A stretch of 64,000 bases of DNA, taken from NCBI GenBank assembly GCA_002683825.1, contig NYUD01000066.1:1-64000 (forward strand). Direction: 5' to 3'. The translations under genes and the position numbers were made by a program. The DNA comes from Planctomycetota bacterium (GTDB lineage: Bacteria; Planctomycetota; UBA1135; GCA-002686595). The notes under the pieces were generated by a model. The model worked only from the letters and a program-made list of their open reading frames with translations. It made no database searches and had not been told where the DNA came from. Numbering within the stretch: the first letter of the stretch is position 1; each line of letters starts with the position of its first letter. Positions 43,264-51,676 of the stretch are shown here, piece by piece.

Positions 43264-43731
43264 CTAGCCCAGCTCCTGGGCCATCTTCAGAAGGTCGCCC
43301 GGGTTGCGCTCGCCCGCCGGCGTGACGGCTTCGGCCCAGAGGACATTGCCGTCCTTGCCGACGAGGATCGTGGCGCGGTCGCTGATGCCGGCTTCGTCCA
43401 GCCAGACACCGTAGGAGCGCGCGACCTCACCCTTGGGGTGGAAGTCGGCGAGTAGCGGGAAGTCGATCCCGCCGAAGGTCTCGCCCCACGCCTTGTGGCA
43501 GAACTTGGAGTCGATCGAGAGACCCAGCACCTGGGTCTCGGCCTCTTCGAACTTCGAGCGAAGCGCGTTGAGGCCGGGGATCTCGATGCTTCATGTGGGC
43601 GTGAAGTCGAGCGGGTAGAAAACGAGCATGACCTTCTTCTGGCCCTTGTAGGAAGAGCCCTTGATCTTCTCGTTCTTGTGACTCTCCAGCTCGAAGTCGG
43701 GCGCGTCGGCGCCGGGTTGCAGGATGCTCAT
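43264..43731 (-). CDS. Probable selenocysteine-containing peroxiredoxin (in-frame TGA at the active site)
   Basis: 155 codons from ATG 43731, read through a TGA at 43591-43593 as Sec47. Upstream is MSILQPGADAPDFELESHKN and LVFYPLDFTPT. Downstream, in the same frame, SIEIPGLNALRSKFEEAE, SIDSKFCHKAWGE and RATILVGKDGNVLWAEAV complete a normal-length AhpC/TSA peroxiredoxin. The TGA lies exactly at the peroxidatic Cys of the TPxC motif (TPT-U-S). Selenoprotein peroxiredoxins with this substitution are known (for example PrxU of Eubacterium acidaminophilum). A second Cys (FCHKAW, residue 78) could be a resolving thiol. A SECIS-like hairpin follows the TGA. A nonsense mutation or sequencing error is the alternative, but no frame or other residue change accompanies it. 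Confidence 0.82.
43539..43576 (-). promoter_or_regulatory. SECIS-like hairpin after the in-frame TGA
   Basis: Counting from the U of the UGA, CGGCCUC (nt 18-24) pairs perfectly with GAGGCCG (nt 49-55). A 2x2 A-A internal loop and an upper stem C-G/G-C, one mismatch, G-U, then CUUC/GAAG lead to an apical loop GCUC beginning with G, 31 nt after the UGA. Bacterial SECIS elements have this distance and a G at the start of the loop. Coding constraint in GC-rich DNA could produce stems by chance. Confidence 0.6.
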
Positions 43732-44118
43732 GAAATCAGTGGGTAAAGTGGGTGGAAACAGAAACGGGTCCCGGCGCAACAGCCTCGTGGAGCGGGCATT
43801 CACGGCCGGAGAACCCGGTCGCAAGTTACGCTGTCCCACCCGAAAATCAAGAATTCCTGCACGAGCCCCACCCTCCGGGCCCGACGTCGGGGAGGTTCTC
43901 GGGGGCTGAACCGGGCAAGAACGCCCCCCTGGACCACCTGCATCTCTCGCAGCGATGACGCCTGACCCGGGGGTTGTCTTCGCCATCCCATTCGATGATG
44001 GTCGGGGGATAGAATCCCGCGGGAGCCGCGGCCGGGCCGCCGTTGGCGGAGGTGCCGGCCGAGCGCTCGGGCGCGTCCGACACCGCAAGATGCATCGACG
44101 ACGGAAAGGGAGGACGGG
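43732..44118. other. Divergent intergenic region with interspersed element
   Basis: No gene is supported between the peroxiredoxin and MFS genes. A minus-oriented element copy with an extended tail lies at 43861-43945, in the leader region of the peroxiredoxin. A TTG start and GGGAGG ribosome-binding site for the MFS gene end the region. Confidence 0.45.
43861..43945 (-). repeat. Interspersed intergenic element, long copy
   Basis: On the minus strand: GCAGGTGGTCCAGGGGGGCG then TTCTTGCCCGG, and after a short spacer ACCTCCCCGACGTCGG and GGAGGGTGGGG. GGGC can pair with GCCC. The copy at 54940-55025 shares GTTCTTGCC, ACCTCCCCGACG and GGGGTGGG in the same order and spacing, so the element extends to about 70-80 bp. 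Confidence 0.6.
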
Positions 44119-45381
44119 TTGAAGAAGGCGAACGCTCACGTGATTGCCGGCGCGTTCGGCAACGTCCTCGAGTGGTACGACTTCGCGGTGTTCGGATTCC
44201 TGGCTCCGATCATCAGCTCGCAGTTCTTCCCCGCCGACGATCGCTTCGCCGGATTGATCAAGGTCTACGGGGTCTTCGCGGCCGGCTATCTGATGCGACC
44301 GCTCGGAGGGGTGATCTTCGGCCACCTCGGCGATCGTTTCGGCCGGAAACGAATGCTCGAGCTGTCGATCCTGATGATGGCCTTGCCCACGTTCCTGGTG
44401 GGATGCCTCCCGACGCACGCCCAGATCGGAACCAGCGCCGCGGCCCTGCTCATTTTCTTGCGCCTGGCCCAGGGGGTTTCGATCGGCGGAGAGCTCATCG
44501 GCTCCATGTCCTACATCGTGGAGATGGCGCCCGCCGAAAAGCGGGGCCTTTACGGGAGCTGGACCCTCTTCACGGCGATCGGAGGCATCCTGGTCGGATC
44601 GCTCACCATCACGTTGCTGCGAGGCCTGCTCGACGCCGAGGCACTCGCGGCCTGGGGCTGGCGGATCCCCTTCCTGTTCGGAGTCGCCATCGCCGGCGTC
44701 GGGATCTGGCTGCGTCTGGGGTTGCCCGAATCGAAGGCGTTCGAACAGGCTTCAGAGGAGCAGGACTCGGATCGATCCCCGGTCGTTCGCGCCGTCACCG
44801 AGGCGGGCGGACGCATCGCCCAGCTGAGCGCCTTGCTCGCGCTGTTCGCGACGGGCTTCTACATGCTCTTCGTGTGGATGCCCACCTACTACACCGACAT
44901 CCTCGACCCGCCGATCCCCCACGCCTTCGTGATCAACAGCATCTCGATGGTGGTGCTGCTCGTCTTCCTGCCCCTGTCCGGCGCCCTGTCCGACCGCTTC
45001 GGGCGACGGCCGGTCCTGCTTTCCGGAATGATCCTCACGGCCCTTTTCGTCTACCCGCTGTTCGTGGTCGTCGATACCAGCCGGGTCGGTTTTGCGCTGG
45101 CGGCACAGCTGGGATTCGCGGTGCTGGTCGCCACGGTCCAGGGGCCGATGCCGGCCTACATGGCCGAGATGTTCCCCACTCGAATCCGTTCGAGCGCACT
45201 CGGCATCAGCTACAACGTCACGCTGGGCCTGCTCGGCGGAACGGCGCCGCTGGTCGCCACCTGGCTCATCTCGTCGACGGGCGACCTGGCGTCCCCGGCC
45301 CTCTATCTCGTGTTCCTTTCCGTGGTCAGCGCCGTCGCGCTGCTCACGCTCCGCGTCCGGGAGGGCGGCCCGCTCCCCTAG
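44119..45381 (+). CDS. MFS transporter, metabolite:H+ symporter (MHS) type
   Basis: 420 aa from TTG 44119, supported by GGGAGG 6-8 nt upstream. Twelve hydrophobic segments. Diagnostic motifs: GAFGNVLEWYDFAVFGFLAP at the N-terminus, GHLGDRFGRKRML in loop 2-3, RLAQGVSIGGELIGSMSYIV, and SDRFGRRPVLL in the central loop. This is the proline/betaine and alpha-ketoglutarate permease group. Substrate cannot be read from sequence. Given its neighbours a betaine-like compound is conceivable, but that is speculation. Divergent from the peroxiredoxin gene. Confidence 0.88.
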   Translation: MKKANAHVIAGAFGNVLEWYDFAVFGFLAPIISSQFFPADDRFAGLIKVYGVFAAGYLMRPLGGVIFGHLGDRFGRKRMLELSILMMALPTFLVGCLPTHAQIGTSAAALLIFLRLAQGVSIGGELIGSMSYIVEMAPAEKRGLYGSWTLFTAIGGILVGSLTITLLRGLLDAEALAAWGWRIPFLFGVAIAGVGIWLRLGLPESKAFEQASEEQDSDRSPVVRAVTEAGGRIAQLSALLALFATGFYMLFVWMPTYYTDILDPPIPHAFVINSISMVVLLVFLPLSGALSDRFGRRPVLLSGMILTALFVYPLFVVVDTSRVGFALAAQLGFAVLVATVQGPMPAYMAEMFPTRIRSSALGISYNVTLGLLGGTAPLVATWLISSTGDLASPALYLVFLSVVSAVALLTLRVREGGPLP

Positions 45382-45610
45382 CGAGGACTGGGCCACACGA
45401 CGCGGCGAAACGGGCCGGATCGTCTTCATGGCCGGCCCGGCCGGTGTCAGCGCAGCGTTCGTCGTGACGGGGGGGCGGCGGTACCGCCCCCATCCGGCGT
45501 CTGTTAAGGTGGATCGTGCCCAAGCTCTAGCCATCCCCGGGACCGCGACGGGGACCGACGGCGTGGGCCCGACGAGACCCCCCTTGCCGCGACCCGGAGA
45601 CCGACCTCGA

Positions 45611-47011
45611 GTGCGAACCCGGCTGGCGCTTTTCTTCCTTTCGACCTGCGCACTCGCCTCGTGTGGGGGCGACGGGGCGGACGGCGAGCGCGAGCGGGGA
45701 TCCTCGGCGACGCGGCTCGAGACCTCGCGCACCCTCGCGGAGATGCCCAACGTCGTCGTCGTCCTGATCGACACCCTGCGCGCCGACCACCTCGCCGCCT
45801 ACGGAGGCGAGCCCGAGGTCGCACCGTTCCTCGCCCGCCTCGCGCAGAGCTCGCTGGTGTTCCGGAACGCCTTCTCGAGCTCGTCGTGGACCGGCCCCTC
45901 GACGGCCTCGCTGTTCACCGGGCTGTACCCCACCCGACACGGACTCACGCGCGGCCTGCACGCCCTGGCGGGCAGCCGGGACGAGGCCCAGTCGATCGAA
46001 CTGCGGGCCATGCCCGAAGAGATCGCCACCCTGCCCGAGCTGTACAAGAGCCTGGGCTACTCCACCTGGGGATACGCCGCGAACCTCAACATCGGCGAAC
46101 ACCTGGGCTTCGACCGCGGCTTCGACGAGTTCGTCCAGAACCGCATGGAGAGCGCGATCCGGATCTCCGCGGCGGTCCAGCAGTGGCGTCCGCGCATGCT
46201 GGCCGAGGCGCCCTACTTCCTGTACCTGCACCTCAACGACGTGCACATGCCCAACACGCCGATGAAACCCTGGTACGAGCCCGCCGAGGACGAACTCGCG
46301 GACCGGGTCCGCCGCTACGACAGCGAGATCTCCTACGTCGACCACGTCCTCGAAGGGCTGTATCAGGCCTTCGGCTGGGACCACAACACCCTGCTCGTGA
46401 TCCTCTCCGACCACGGCGAGGAGTTCCGGGACCACGGCTACCTCGGGCACGGCTTCTCCCTGTACCAGGAGCTGATGAAGGTCGTGATGATCGTGCACGC
46501 TCCGGACCTGGTGCTCGACGGCAAGGCGGCGCTCGAAGCGGGGGTCGTGGAGGTGAACGTGAGCCTCGTCGACGTGGTGCCCACCCTGATCGACGTCGCC
46601 GGCGCGGCTCTCCCCCAAACGCTCGACGGCCGCTCCCTCCTGGCGCTCTTCGGCGCCGAACGCGGCGGCGAGGCCGAGCGCAGCTTCGACGAGCGCTTCG
46701 TGTTCGGCCACCGCCTCAAGCGGGACGAGGATCGCGAGCTGTTCGCGGTCGTGTGGCGACGCTGGAAGCTCGTCCACGACGTCACGGAGAACGGGTGGAT
46801 GCTCTTCGACCTCGAGGAGGATCCGAAGGAACAGCGCAACGTCCTGGACGAGCACGGGGAGCTCGTCCTGACGTTGCGGGGCGCGCTCGACCAGCTGCGG
46901 GCCAGACGGCCGCTGGGCGGAGACACCGTCGAGGTGGAGCTCGACTCCCAGACCCTCGACCACCTCGCACAGCTGGGCTACTTCGATCCGGGGGAGGAGA
47001 CCGAAGACTAG
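45611..47011 (+). CDS. Lipoprotein, sulfatase/alkaline-phosphatase superfamily
   Basis: 466 aa from GTG 45611, chosen because it gives a lipoprotein signal peptide with lipobox LASC (MRTRLALFFLSTCALASC). The metal site NVVVVLIDTLRADHLAAYGG is typical of sulfatase-fold enzymes. The nucleophile region reads SSSWTGPSTASLFTGLYPTR: there is no Cys or Ser in a CxPxR context and the nucleophile position is Thr. It is thus probably a phosphodiesterase/phosphotransferase-like member, not a formylglycine sulfatase. LSDHGEEFRDHGYLGHG supplies further metal ligands. Anchored in a membrane, facing outward. Confidence 0.85.
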   Translation: MRTRLALFFLSTCALASCGGDGADGERERGSSATRLETSRTLAEMPNVVVVLIDTLRADHLAAYGGEPEVAPFLARLAQSSLVFRNAFSSSSWTGPSTASLFTGLYPTRHGLTRGLHALAGSRDEAQSIELRAMPEEIATLPELYKSLGYSTWGYAANLNIGEHLGFDRGFDEFVQNRMESAIRISAAVQQWRPRMLAEAPYFLYLHLNDVHMPNTPMKPWYEPAEDELADRVRRYDSEISYVDHVLEGLYQAFGWDHNTLLVILSDHGEEFRDHGYLGHGFSLYQELMKVVMIVHAPDLVLDGKAALEAGVVEVNVSLVDVVPTLIDVAGAALPQTLDGRSLLALFGAERGGEAERSFDERFVFGHRLKRDEDRELFAVVWRRWKLVHDVTENGWMLFDLEEDPKEQRNVLDEHGELVLTLRGALDQLRARRPLGGDTVEVELDSQTLDHLAQLGYFDPGEETED

Positions 47012-47027
47012 CAAGGCCCGTCGCACC

Positions 47028-47312
47028 ATGGCTGCGAGTTCCCGTCACGTCATCGTCACCGGTCGCGTCCAGGGCGTCGCCTTTCGCTGGGCGACGCGCG
47101 AGAAGGCGGTCGAGCTCGGGCTGCGCGGCTGGGTGCGCAACCACATGGACGGCAGCGTCGAGGCCCGGATCGAAGGGCCGGAGGAACACGTCGAGACCAT
47201 GCTCGCCTGGTTGCACGAAGGTCCGCGCGCCGCGCGCGTCCGCGGCGTCGAGGTCCACGCCGCCGAACCCGAAGGGACGACCGAGTTCGAGATCCGATCT
47301 ACGGCGTACTGA
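47028..47312 (+). CDS. acyP: Acylphosphatase
   Basis: 94 aa. The acylphosphatase signature is complete: VTGRVQGVAFRWATREKAVE with the catalytic Arg, and GLRGWVRNHMDGSVEARIEG with the catalytic Asn. Hydrolyses carboxyl-phosphate bonds of small acyl phosphates in the cytoplasm. Lies 16 bp after the lipoprotein gene, so it is likely co-transcribed, though a functional tie is unclear. Confidence 0.95.
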   Translation: MAASSRHVIVTGRVQGVAFRWATREKAVELGLRGWVRNHMDGSVEARIEGPEEHVETMLAWLHEGPRAARVRGVEVHAAEPEGTTEFEIRSTAY

Positions 47313-47490
47313 CCCCCCACCGCTGGAGGAGGACACGGTGCGCAAGAACCTGGCGGGTCACGTCGCGTACGCCGAGAAGGTGCGCTACCGGCTCGTGGGA
47401 GGCGTGGGGTAGTGCGGAGCACGGCCCCGGCCGATCGCTCGATACTCGTCACGGGGCGAGCCGCGCGGGTAGAATGCCCGCGCACTGCCC

Positions 47491-48225
47491 ATGTATGAGC
47501 TCTGTGACGTCTCGCGCTCCTTCGACGGCACCGCGGTGGTGGAGCGGGTCGATCTCGCCATCGAGGCCGGGAAGACCACGGTCCTGATCGGCCCCAGCGG
47601 GTGCGGGAAGTCGACCCTGCTGCGCCTGATGCTGGGCCTGATCGCCCCCGGCTCGGGGACGGTGAAGTTCGAGGGCGCGCAGGTCACGCCGCTCTCCGCT
47701 CCCGCCCTGCGCCGGCGCATGGGTTACGTCATCCAGGGCGGCGGGTTGTTCCCGCACCTCACGGCGCGCGAGAACGTCGCGCTCCTGGCGCGTCACCTGG
47801 GCTGGGAGCGGGAACGCATCGACGCGCGCATCGAATCCCTGGCGCGCCTGGCGCAGATCGCTCCGGACGTCTGGGAGCGCTACCCGATCCGGATCAGCGG
47901 CGGCCAGCAACAACGCATCGCCCTCCTGCGCGCCTTGATGCTCGACCCGGACGTGCTGCTGCTGGACGAACCTCTCGGCGCGCTGGACCCGATCGTGCGC
48001 GCCGACCTGCAGGAAGAGCTGAAAGAGGTCTTCGACACGCTGCGAAAGAGCGTCGTGCTGGTCACGCACGACATGAGCGAGGCCGCGTTCTTCGCCGACA
48101 CGATCGTCTTGATGAAGCGGGGCCGCATCGTCCAGAGCGGCACCTTTCGCGAGCTCGACGAATCCCCCGAGGACCCCTTCGTCACGCGCTTCATTCGCGC
48201 CCAGCGGAGCTTTGCAGCGGGATGA
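47491..48225 (+). CDS. ABC transporter ATP-binding protein, OpuC/EgtV-like
   Basis: 244 aa. Walker A GPSGCGKST (about 34-42), Q-loop YVIQGGGLFPHLT, signature ISGGQQQRIALLRAL, Walker B LLLDEPLGALDP and switch His LVTHD are all intact. It lacks the CBS domains found in OpuAA/OpuCA-type osmoporters and is therefore short. Its stop overlaps the start of the next gene (ATGA), which encodes a permease fused to a quaternary-amine-type binding domain. Together they form a two-gene importer like OpuC, or like EgtUV (ergothioneine uptake). The gene ends are convergent with a selenoneine operon. Confidence 0.9.
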   Translation: MYELCDVSRSFDGTAVVERVDLAIEAGKTTVLIGPSGCGKSTLLRLMLGLIAPGSGTVKFEGAQVTPLSAPALRRRMGYVIQGGGLFPHLTARENVALLARHLGWERERIDARIESLARLAQIAPDVWERYPIRISGGQQQRIALLRALMLDPDVLLLDEPLGALDPIVRADLQEELKEVFDTLRKSVVLVTHDMSEAAFFADTIVLMKRGRIVQSGTFRELDESPEDPFVTRFIRAQRSFAAG

Positions 48226-49748
48226 GAAAGCGCACGGCAGCTCTTCTGGCCGTGGTCCTGGTGGCGGCCCTCGTGCCGCTCTCTTCACCGGTGGATGCCC
48301 CGCGCGTCGGCTCGAAGAAGTTCACCGAGTCGGTGATCCTGGGCGAGCTGGTGGCCGCGGCCGCGAGCGGCGCGGGCGTGGAGGTGCTGCACGCGCGCGA
48401 GCTGGGGGGCACGCGCATCCTGTTCCAGGCCCTGCTCTCGGGCGAGATCGACGTCTACCCCGAATACACCGGGACCATCGCGAAGGAGATCCTGGCCGGA
48501 GAGGGAATCGAGGGCGAAGGTGAGCTGCGCTCGCGGCTCCTCGAGGACGGCGTGATCGTGTCGCGGCCCTTCGGTTTCAACAACGGCTACGCCATCGGCA
48601 TGCTCGAGGAAAGAGCGCAGAAGCTCGGCATTCGCACCGTGTCCGACCTCGCCTCCCATCCCGATCTCGTCTTCGGTTTCAGCAACGAGTTCATGGATCG
48701 TGAGGACGGCTGGCCCGCGTTGCAGAGGGTCTACGGCCTGGCGCAACGGGACGTGTCGGGCATGGACCACGACCTGGCCTACCGTCAGCTCGCGAGCGGT
48801 TCGATCGACGCGATGGAGGTCTACACGACCGACGCGGGCATCCGCTACCACGGCATCCGCACCCTGGAGGACGACCGCGGCCACTTCCCGCTCTACCAGG
48901 CGCTGCTCTTGTACCGCGCGGACCTGGCCGAGCGCGAGCCGCAGATGGTGGCGGCGATGCTGGCGCTCGAGGAGAGAATCTCCGAGGAGGAGATGATGGC
49001 GCTGAACGCCGCCGCCCAGCTCGAGCGCATTCCCGAACGCGAGGTGGCGGCGAGCTTCATCGCGCGGGAGCTCGGTGTCGAGGTCGAGCTGGAGACGCAG
49101 ACGCGCTGGGACCGCCTGTGCAAGCACACCCTGGAGCATTTGGAGCTGGTGCGCCGCTCCTTCTTGCTGGCCGTTCTGTGCGGTCTCCCCCTGGGCATCT
49201 TGGCCGCCAAGAAGCGGCGCGCCGGTCAGCTCATCCTGGCCGTGGTGGGCGTGATCCAGACCATTCCGGCCCTGGCCCTTCTGGTCGTGCTGATCGAGCC
49301 CGCCGCCGCGCTGGGTCTCACCGGCGTCGGCACCGGATCGGCGGCCGCCATCTGCGCCCTGTTCCTCTACAGCCTCTTGCCGATCGTGCGCAACACCTGC
49401 GAGGGTCTACGCGGCATCCCGCCCGAACTGCGCGAGTCCGCCGAGGCGCTCGGTCTGCCGCCGGCCGCGCGCCTGCGTCTCGTCGAGCTCCCGCTGGCGT
49501 CGCGCACGATCCTGGCGGGCCTGAAGACCGCCGCGATCCTCAACGTCGGTTTCGCGACCCTGGGCGCCTTGATCGGCGCCGGCGGTTATGGACAGCCGAT
49601 CCTCACGGGCATCCGGCTCGACGACTACGCGCTCATCCTCGAGGGAGCGCTTCCCTCCGCGGCCCTGGCGCTCCTCGTCCAGGCGCTGTTCGAGCTCTGC
49701 GACCGAATCGTGATCCCCGCGGGGCTCAGGCTGTCGAGCCAGGGCTGA
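48222..49748 (+). CDS. ABC importer: substrate-binding domain fused to permease (OpuC/EgtU-like)
   Basis: 508 aa from ATG 48222. A signal/anchor segment (TAALLAVVLVAALVPLSSP) precedes a periplasmic binding domain of the quaternary-amine/OpuAC type (VGSKKFTESVILGELVAAAA, GEIDVYPEYTGTIAKEIL, AYRQLASGSIDAMEVYTTDA). From about residue 305 the permease has five or six membrane segments with the EAA-like loop GIPPELRESAEALGLPPAAR. In EgtU of Firmicutes and Helicobacter the order is permease then binding domain; here it is reversed. Substrate not determined by sequence; the betaine-type binding family fits hercynine, ergothioneine or selenoneine, and the location next to senA-senB-egtD supports this. 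It overlaps the convergent egtD 3' end by 23 bp. Confidence 0.85.
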   Translation: MRKRTAALLAVVLVAALVPLSSPVDAPRVGSKKFTESVILGELVAAAASGAGVEVLHARELGGTRILFQALLSGEIDVYPEYTGTIAKEILAGEGIEGEGELRSRLLEDGVIVSRPFGFNNGYAIGMLEERAQKLGIRTVSDLASHPDLVFGFSNEFMDREDGWPALQRVYGLAQRDVSGMDHDLAYRQLASGSIDAMEVYTTDAGIRYHGIRTLEDDRGHFPLYQALLLYRADLAEREPQMVAAMLALEERISEEEMMALNAAAQLERIPEREVAASFIARELGVEVELETQTRWDRLCKHTLEHLELVRRSFLLAVLCGLPLGILAAKKRRAGQLILAVVGVIQTIPALALLVVLIEPAAALGLTGVGTGSAAAICALFLYSLLPIVRNTCEGLRGIPPELRESAEALGLPPAARLRLVELPLASRTILAGLKTAAILNVGFATLGALIGAGGYGQPILTGIRLDDYALILEGALPSAALALLVQALFELCDRIVIPAGLRLSSQG

Positions 49749-50715
49749 AGAGCTCGAGCGAGAAGCGCCCGCCCGCGTCGCTCCAGTGCTCGACGCGCTC
49801 GAACCCGCTCCTGGCCGCAAGCTCGTCGATCTCCCCGGGCGAGTACTTGTGCGAGTCCTCGGTGTGGATGTGCTCGCCGTCGGTGAACTCGAACTCGACC
49901 TCGAGCGCCGCGATGCGCACGCGCTGATCGCGCAGGCTCACCAGGTTCGTGACGACGCGGCCGGCCTCGACCTCGTAGAGCACCTCGTGGGTGAAGGCAT
50001 CGAGATCGAAGTCGCCGCCGAGCTCGGCGTTGATGCGCGAAAGAACGTTCAGGTTGAAGCGCGCCGTCACTCCTCCAGGATCGTCATAGGCCGCTTCCAG
50101 GGTCTCTTTGTCCTTGCGCAGGTCGACGCCCATCAGCAGGTGGTCGTCGCGCGTCATGTGGCGGCGGATCTCGCGCAGGAAAGCCTCGCCCCCGGGGCGG
50201 TCGAGGTTGCCGATGTTGGAGCCGAGCCACAGGACCAGCTTCTTCTTCTCCGAATTGGCGGCCATCCACTCGAAACCGCGGCGGTACTCGCCGGCGATGC
50301 CGGTGACCGAAAGTCCCTCGTACGCCGCCAGCAGGTCCCGCGCGCCGGAGCGGATGGCCGAGGGCGAGATGTCCACCGAGACGTAATCCAGCTCGGAGGT
50401 CGACTCCAGAAAAGCGTCGATCAAGAGCCGTGTCTTGATCGAGTTCCCGCTGCCGAGCTCGACGCAGGTCACGCCGCTGCCGACCAGCTCGACGATGCGC
50501 GGCGAGCGAACTTCGAGGATCTCCGTCTCGGCCCGGGTCGGGTAGTACTCCTTGAGCTCGCAGATCTCCTCGAAGATCCTCGAACCCTTCTCGTCGTACA
50601 ACCAACGACACGCGATGCGCCTGGGGGCAGAGCGCAGCCCCTCCTCGATGTCGGCCGCGAATTCCGCCCGCGTGTCGGTGGGCACATCGCCGATAAGCGT
50701 AAATCGTTCCCCCAT
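49726..50715 (-). CDS. egtD: L-histidine N-alpha-methyltransferase
   Basis: 329 aa. Transfers three methyl groups from S-adenosylmethionine to the alpha-amino group of histidine, giving hercynine, the common precursor of ergothioneine and selenoneine. The family pattern is clear: RIACRWLYDEKGSRIFEEIC, EYYPTRAETEIL, the SAM-binding VELGSGNSIKTRLLI, LVLWLGSNIGNLDR, and LMGVDLRKDKETLEAAYDD. The start codon is 4 nt after the senB stop, making it the third gene of a tight operon. Length is normal for EgtD. Confidence 0.95.
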   Translation of the reverse strand: MGERFTLIGDVPTDTRAEFAADIEEGLRSAPRRIACRWLYDEKGSRIFEEICELKEYYPTRAETEILEVRSPRIVELVGSGVTCVELGSGNSIKTRLLIDAFLESTSELDYVSVDISPSAIRSGARDLLAAYEGLSVTGIAGEYRRGFEWMAANSEKKKLVLWLGSNIGNLDRPGGEAFLREIRRHMTRDDHLLMGVDLRKDKETLEAAYDDPGGVTARFNLNVLSRINAELGGDFDLDAFTHEVLYEVEAGRVVTNLVSLRDQRVRIAALEVEFEFTDGEHIHTEDSHKYSPGEIDELAARSGFERVEHWSDAGGRFSLELFSPGSTA

Positions 50716-50719
50716 CGCC

Positions 50720-51676
50720 TCAGTCCTCTAACTCAGCCATGAGCTGCGTCCACGCGGCGAGCTCGTGTTCGGGTTGCACCAGCTGTGCCCGCTCGTCGCA
50801 ATGCGTCGCGAGCGAGCGGTAGAAAGCGGGGTCGGTCTCCGCGCGCCGGATCAGGCGCGCCAGGTCCTCGGTGTCACCGACGGGGAAGTAGCCCGGGTAG
50901 TCCTCTCCCAGAAGACCGATCGAACCGGGGATGTGCGTCGAGACGGTGGGCACGCCCAGGGCCAGCGCCTCGCACACCGCGTTCGCGCCGCCTTCCATCC
51001 GCGAGGTGATCGCGTGCAGGTGAGAGGCTGCGAGGGTGCGCAAGGTCTCGTCGTGCGGGAGGGCCCCGCGCCAGACGTAGCGCGGGTTCTGCTTCTCCTC
51101 CGCGCGCGCCGCCTCGGCCATCCCCTCCTCGAGTGCATCGCCCAGGTGAGAGACGCGGACGCGGGAGGTCGAGGGCAGGAGCCGCGCGGCCCGGGCCGTG
51201 CGCAGGGGATCCTTCACCCGGCGCAGATGCCCGATGACGCACACCTCGAAGCTCGTCTCCGGACGCGGGGGGAGGTCTCCGGGCGGCTCGACGGACTGGT
51301 AGATGACGCGCGTGCGCGAACGCAGGTGCTCCGCCAGCGCGTCGGGCGCCGCGCCCTGCAGTGCGATCAGGCGCGTCGCCAGCTCGAGCGAATGCCGCGC
51401 ATCCGGGTCGTGCTCGATGTCGGAATACAGATCCGTTCCGGTCAACGCGACCAGGATCGGCCGCGCCGGGTGCGCCTCGTGAAAACGCACGACCGACGGG
51501 GCGCTGCGGCGAGCGTGGAGCGCGATGAAGAGGTCGCACGGCTGTCCGTCGTAACTCTCCGCGAGGCTGACGCGGTGTCCGAGCCGACCCAACATGGCGG
51601 CCCAGCGGCGCGCGGTGATCGCGTTGCCGGTCAGGCCGTCGGGCGCGGCGGGCGTGGCGATGAGCACGTCTCGCAT
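50720..51676 (-). CDS. senB: Selenosugar synthase SenB (TIGR04348-type glycosyltransferase)
   Basis: 318 aa from ATG 51676, whose first base is the last base of the senA stop (TGATG). SenB is known to couple selenophosphate with a UDP-sugar to make the selenosugar used for selenoneine. The sequence matches that family rather than generic group-1 glycosyltransferases: DVLIATPAAPDGLTGNAITA, GHRVSLAESYDGQPCDLFIA, LHARRSAPSVVRFHEAHP, LVALTGTDLYSDIEHD, VIGHLRRVKDPLRTA, SRMEGGANAVCEALALG and GEDYPGYFPVGDTEDLARL. Adjacency to an EgtB-like gene and egtD strengthens the call. Confidence 0.92.
   Translation of the reverse strand: MRDVLIATPAAPDGLTGNAITARRWAAMLGRLGHRVSLAESYDGQPCDLFIALHARRSAPSVVRFHEAHPARPILVALTGTDLYSDIEHDPDARHSLELATRLIALQGAAPDALAEHLRSRTRVIYQSVEPPGDLPPRPETSFEVCVIGHLRRVKDPLRTARAARLLPSTSRVRVSHLGDALEEGMAEAARAEEKQNPRYVWRGALPHDETLRTLAASHLHAITSRMEGGANAVCEALALGVPTVSTHIPGSIGLLGEDYPGYFPVGDTEDLARLIRRAETDPAFYRSLATHCDERAQLVQPEHELAAWTQLMAELED

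Noticed and set aside
43591..44418. Reading the peroxiredoxin N-terminal half as part of a longer 275-codon protein ending at the TGA
   Set aside because: Sequence upstream of the ATG at 43731 is Arg/Pro-rich and non-coding; the peroxiredoxin start and the in-frame continuation past the TGA explain the data better.
45527..47029. 500-codon minus-strand frame over the lipoprotein sulfatase gene
   Set aside because: Shadow of the coding strand; no start context or motif.
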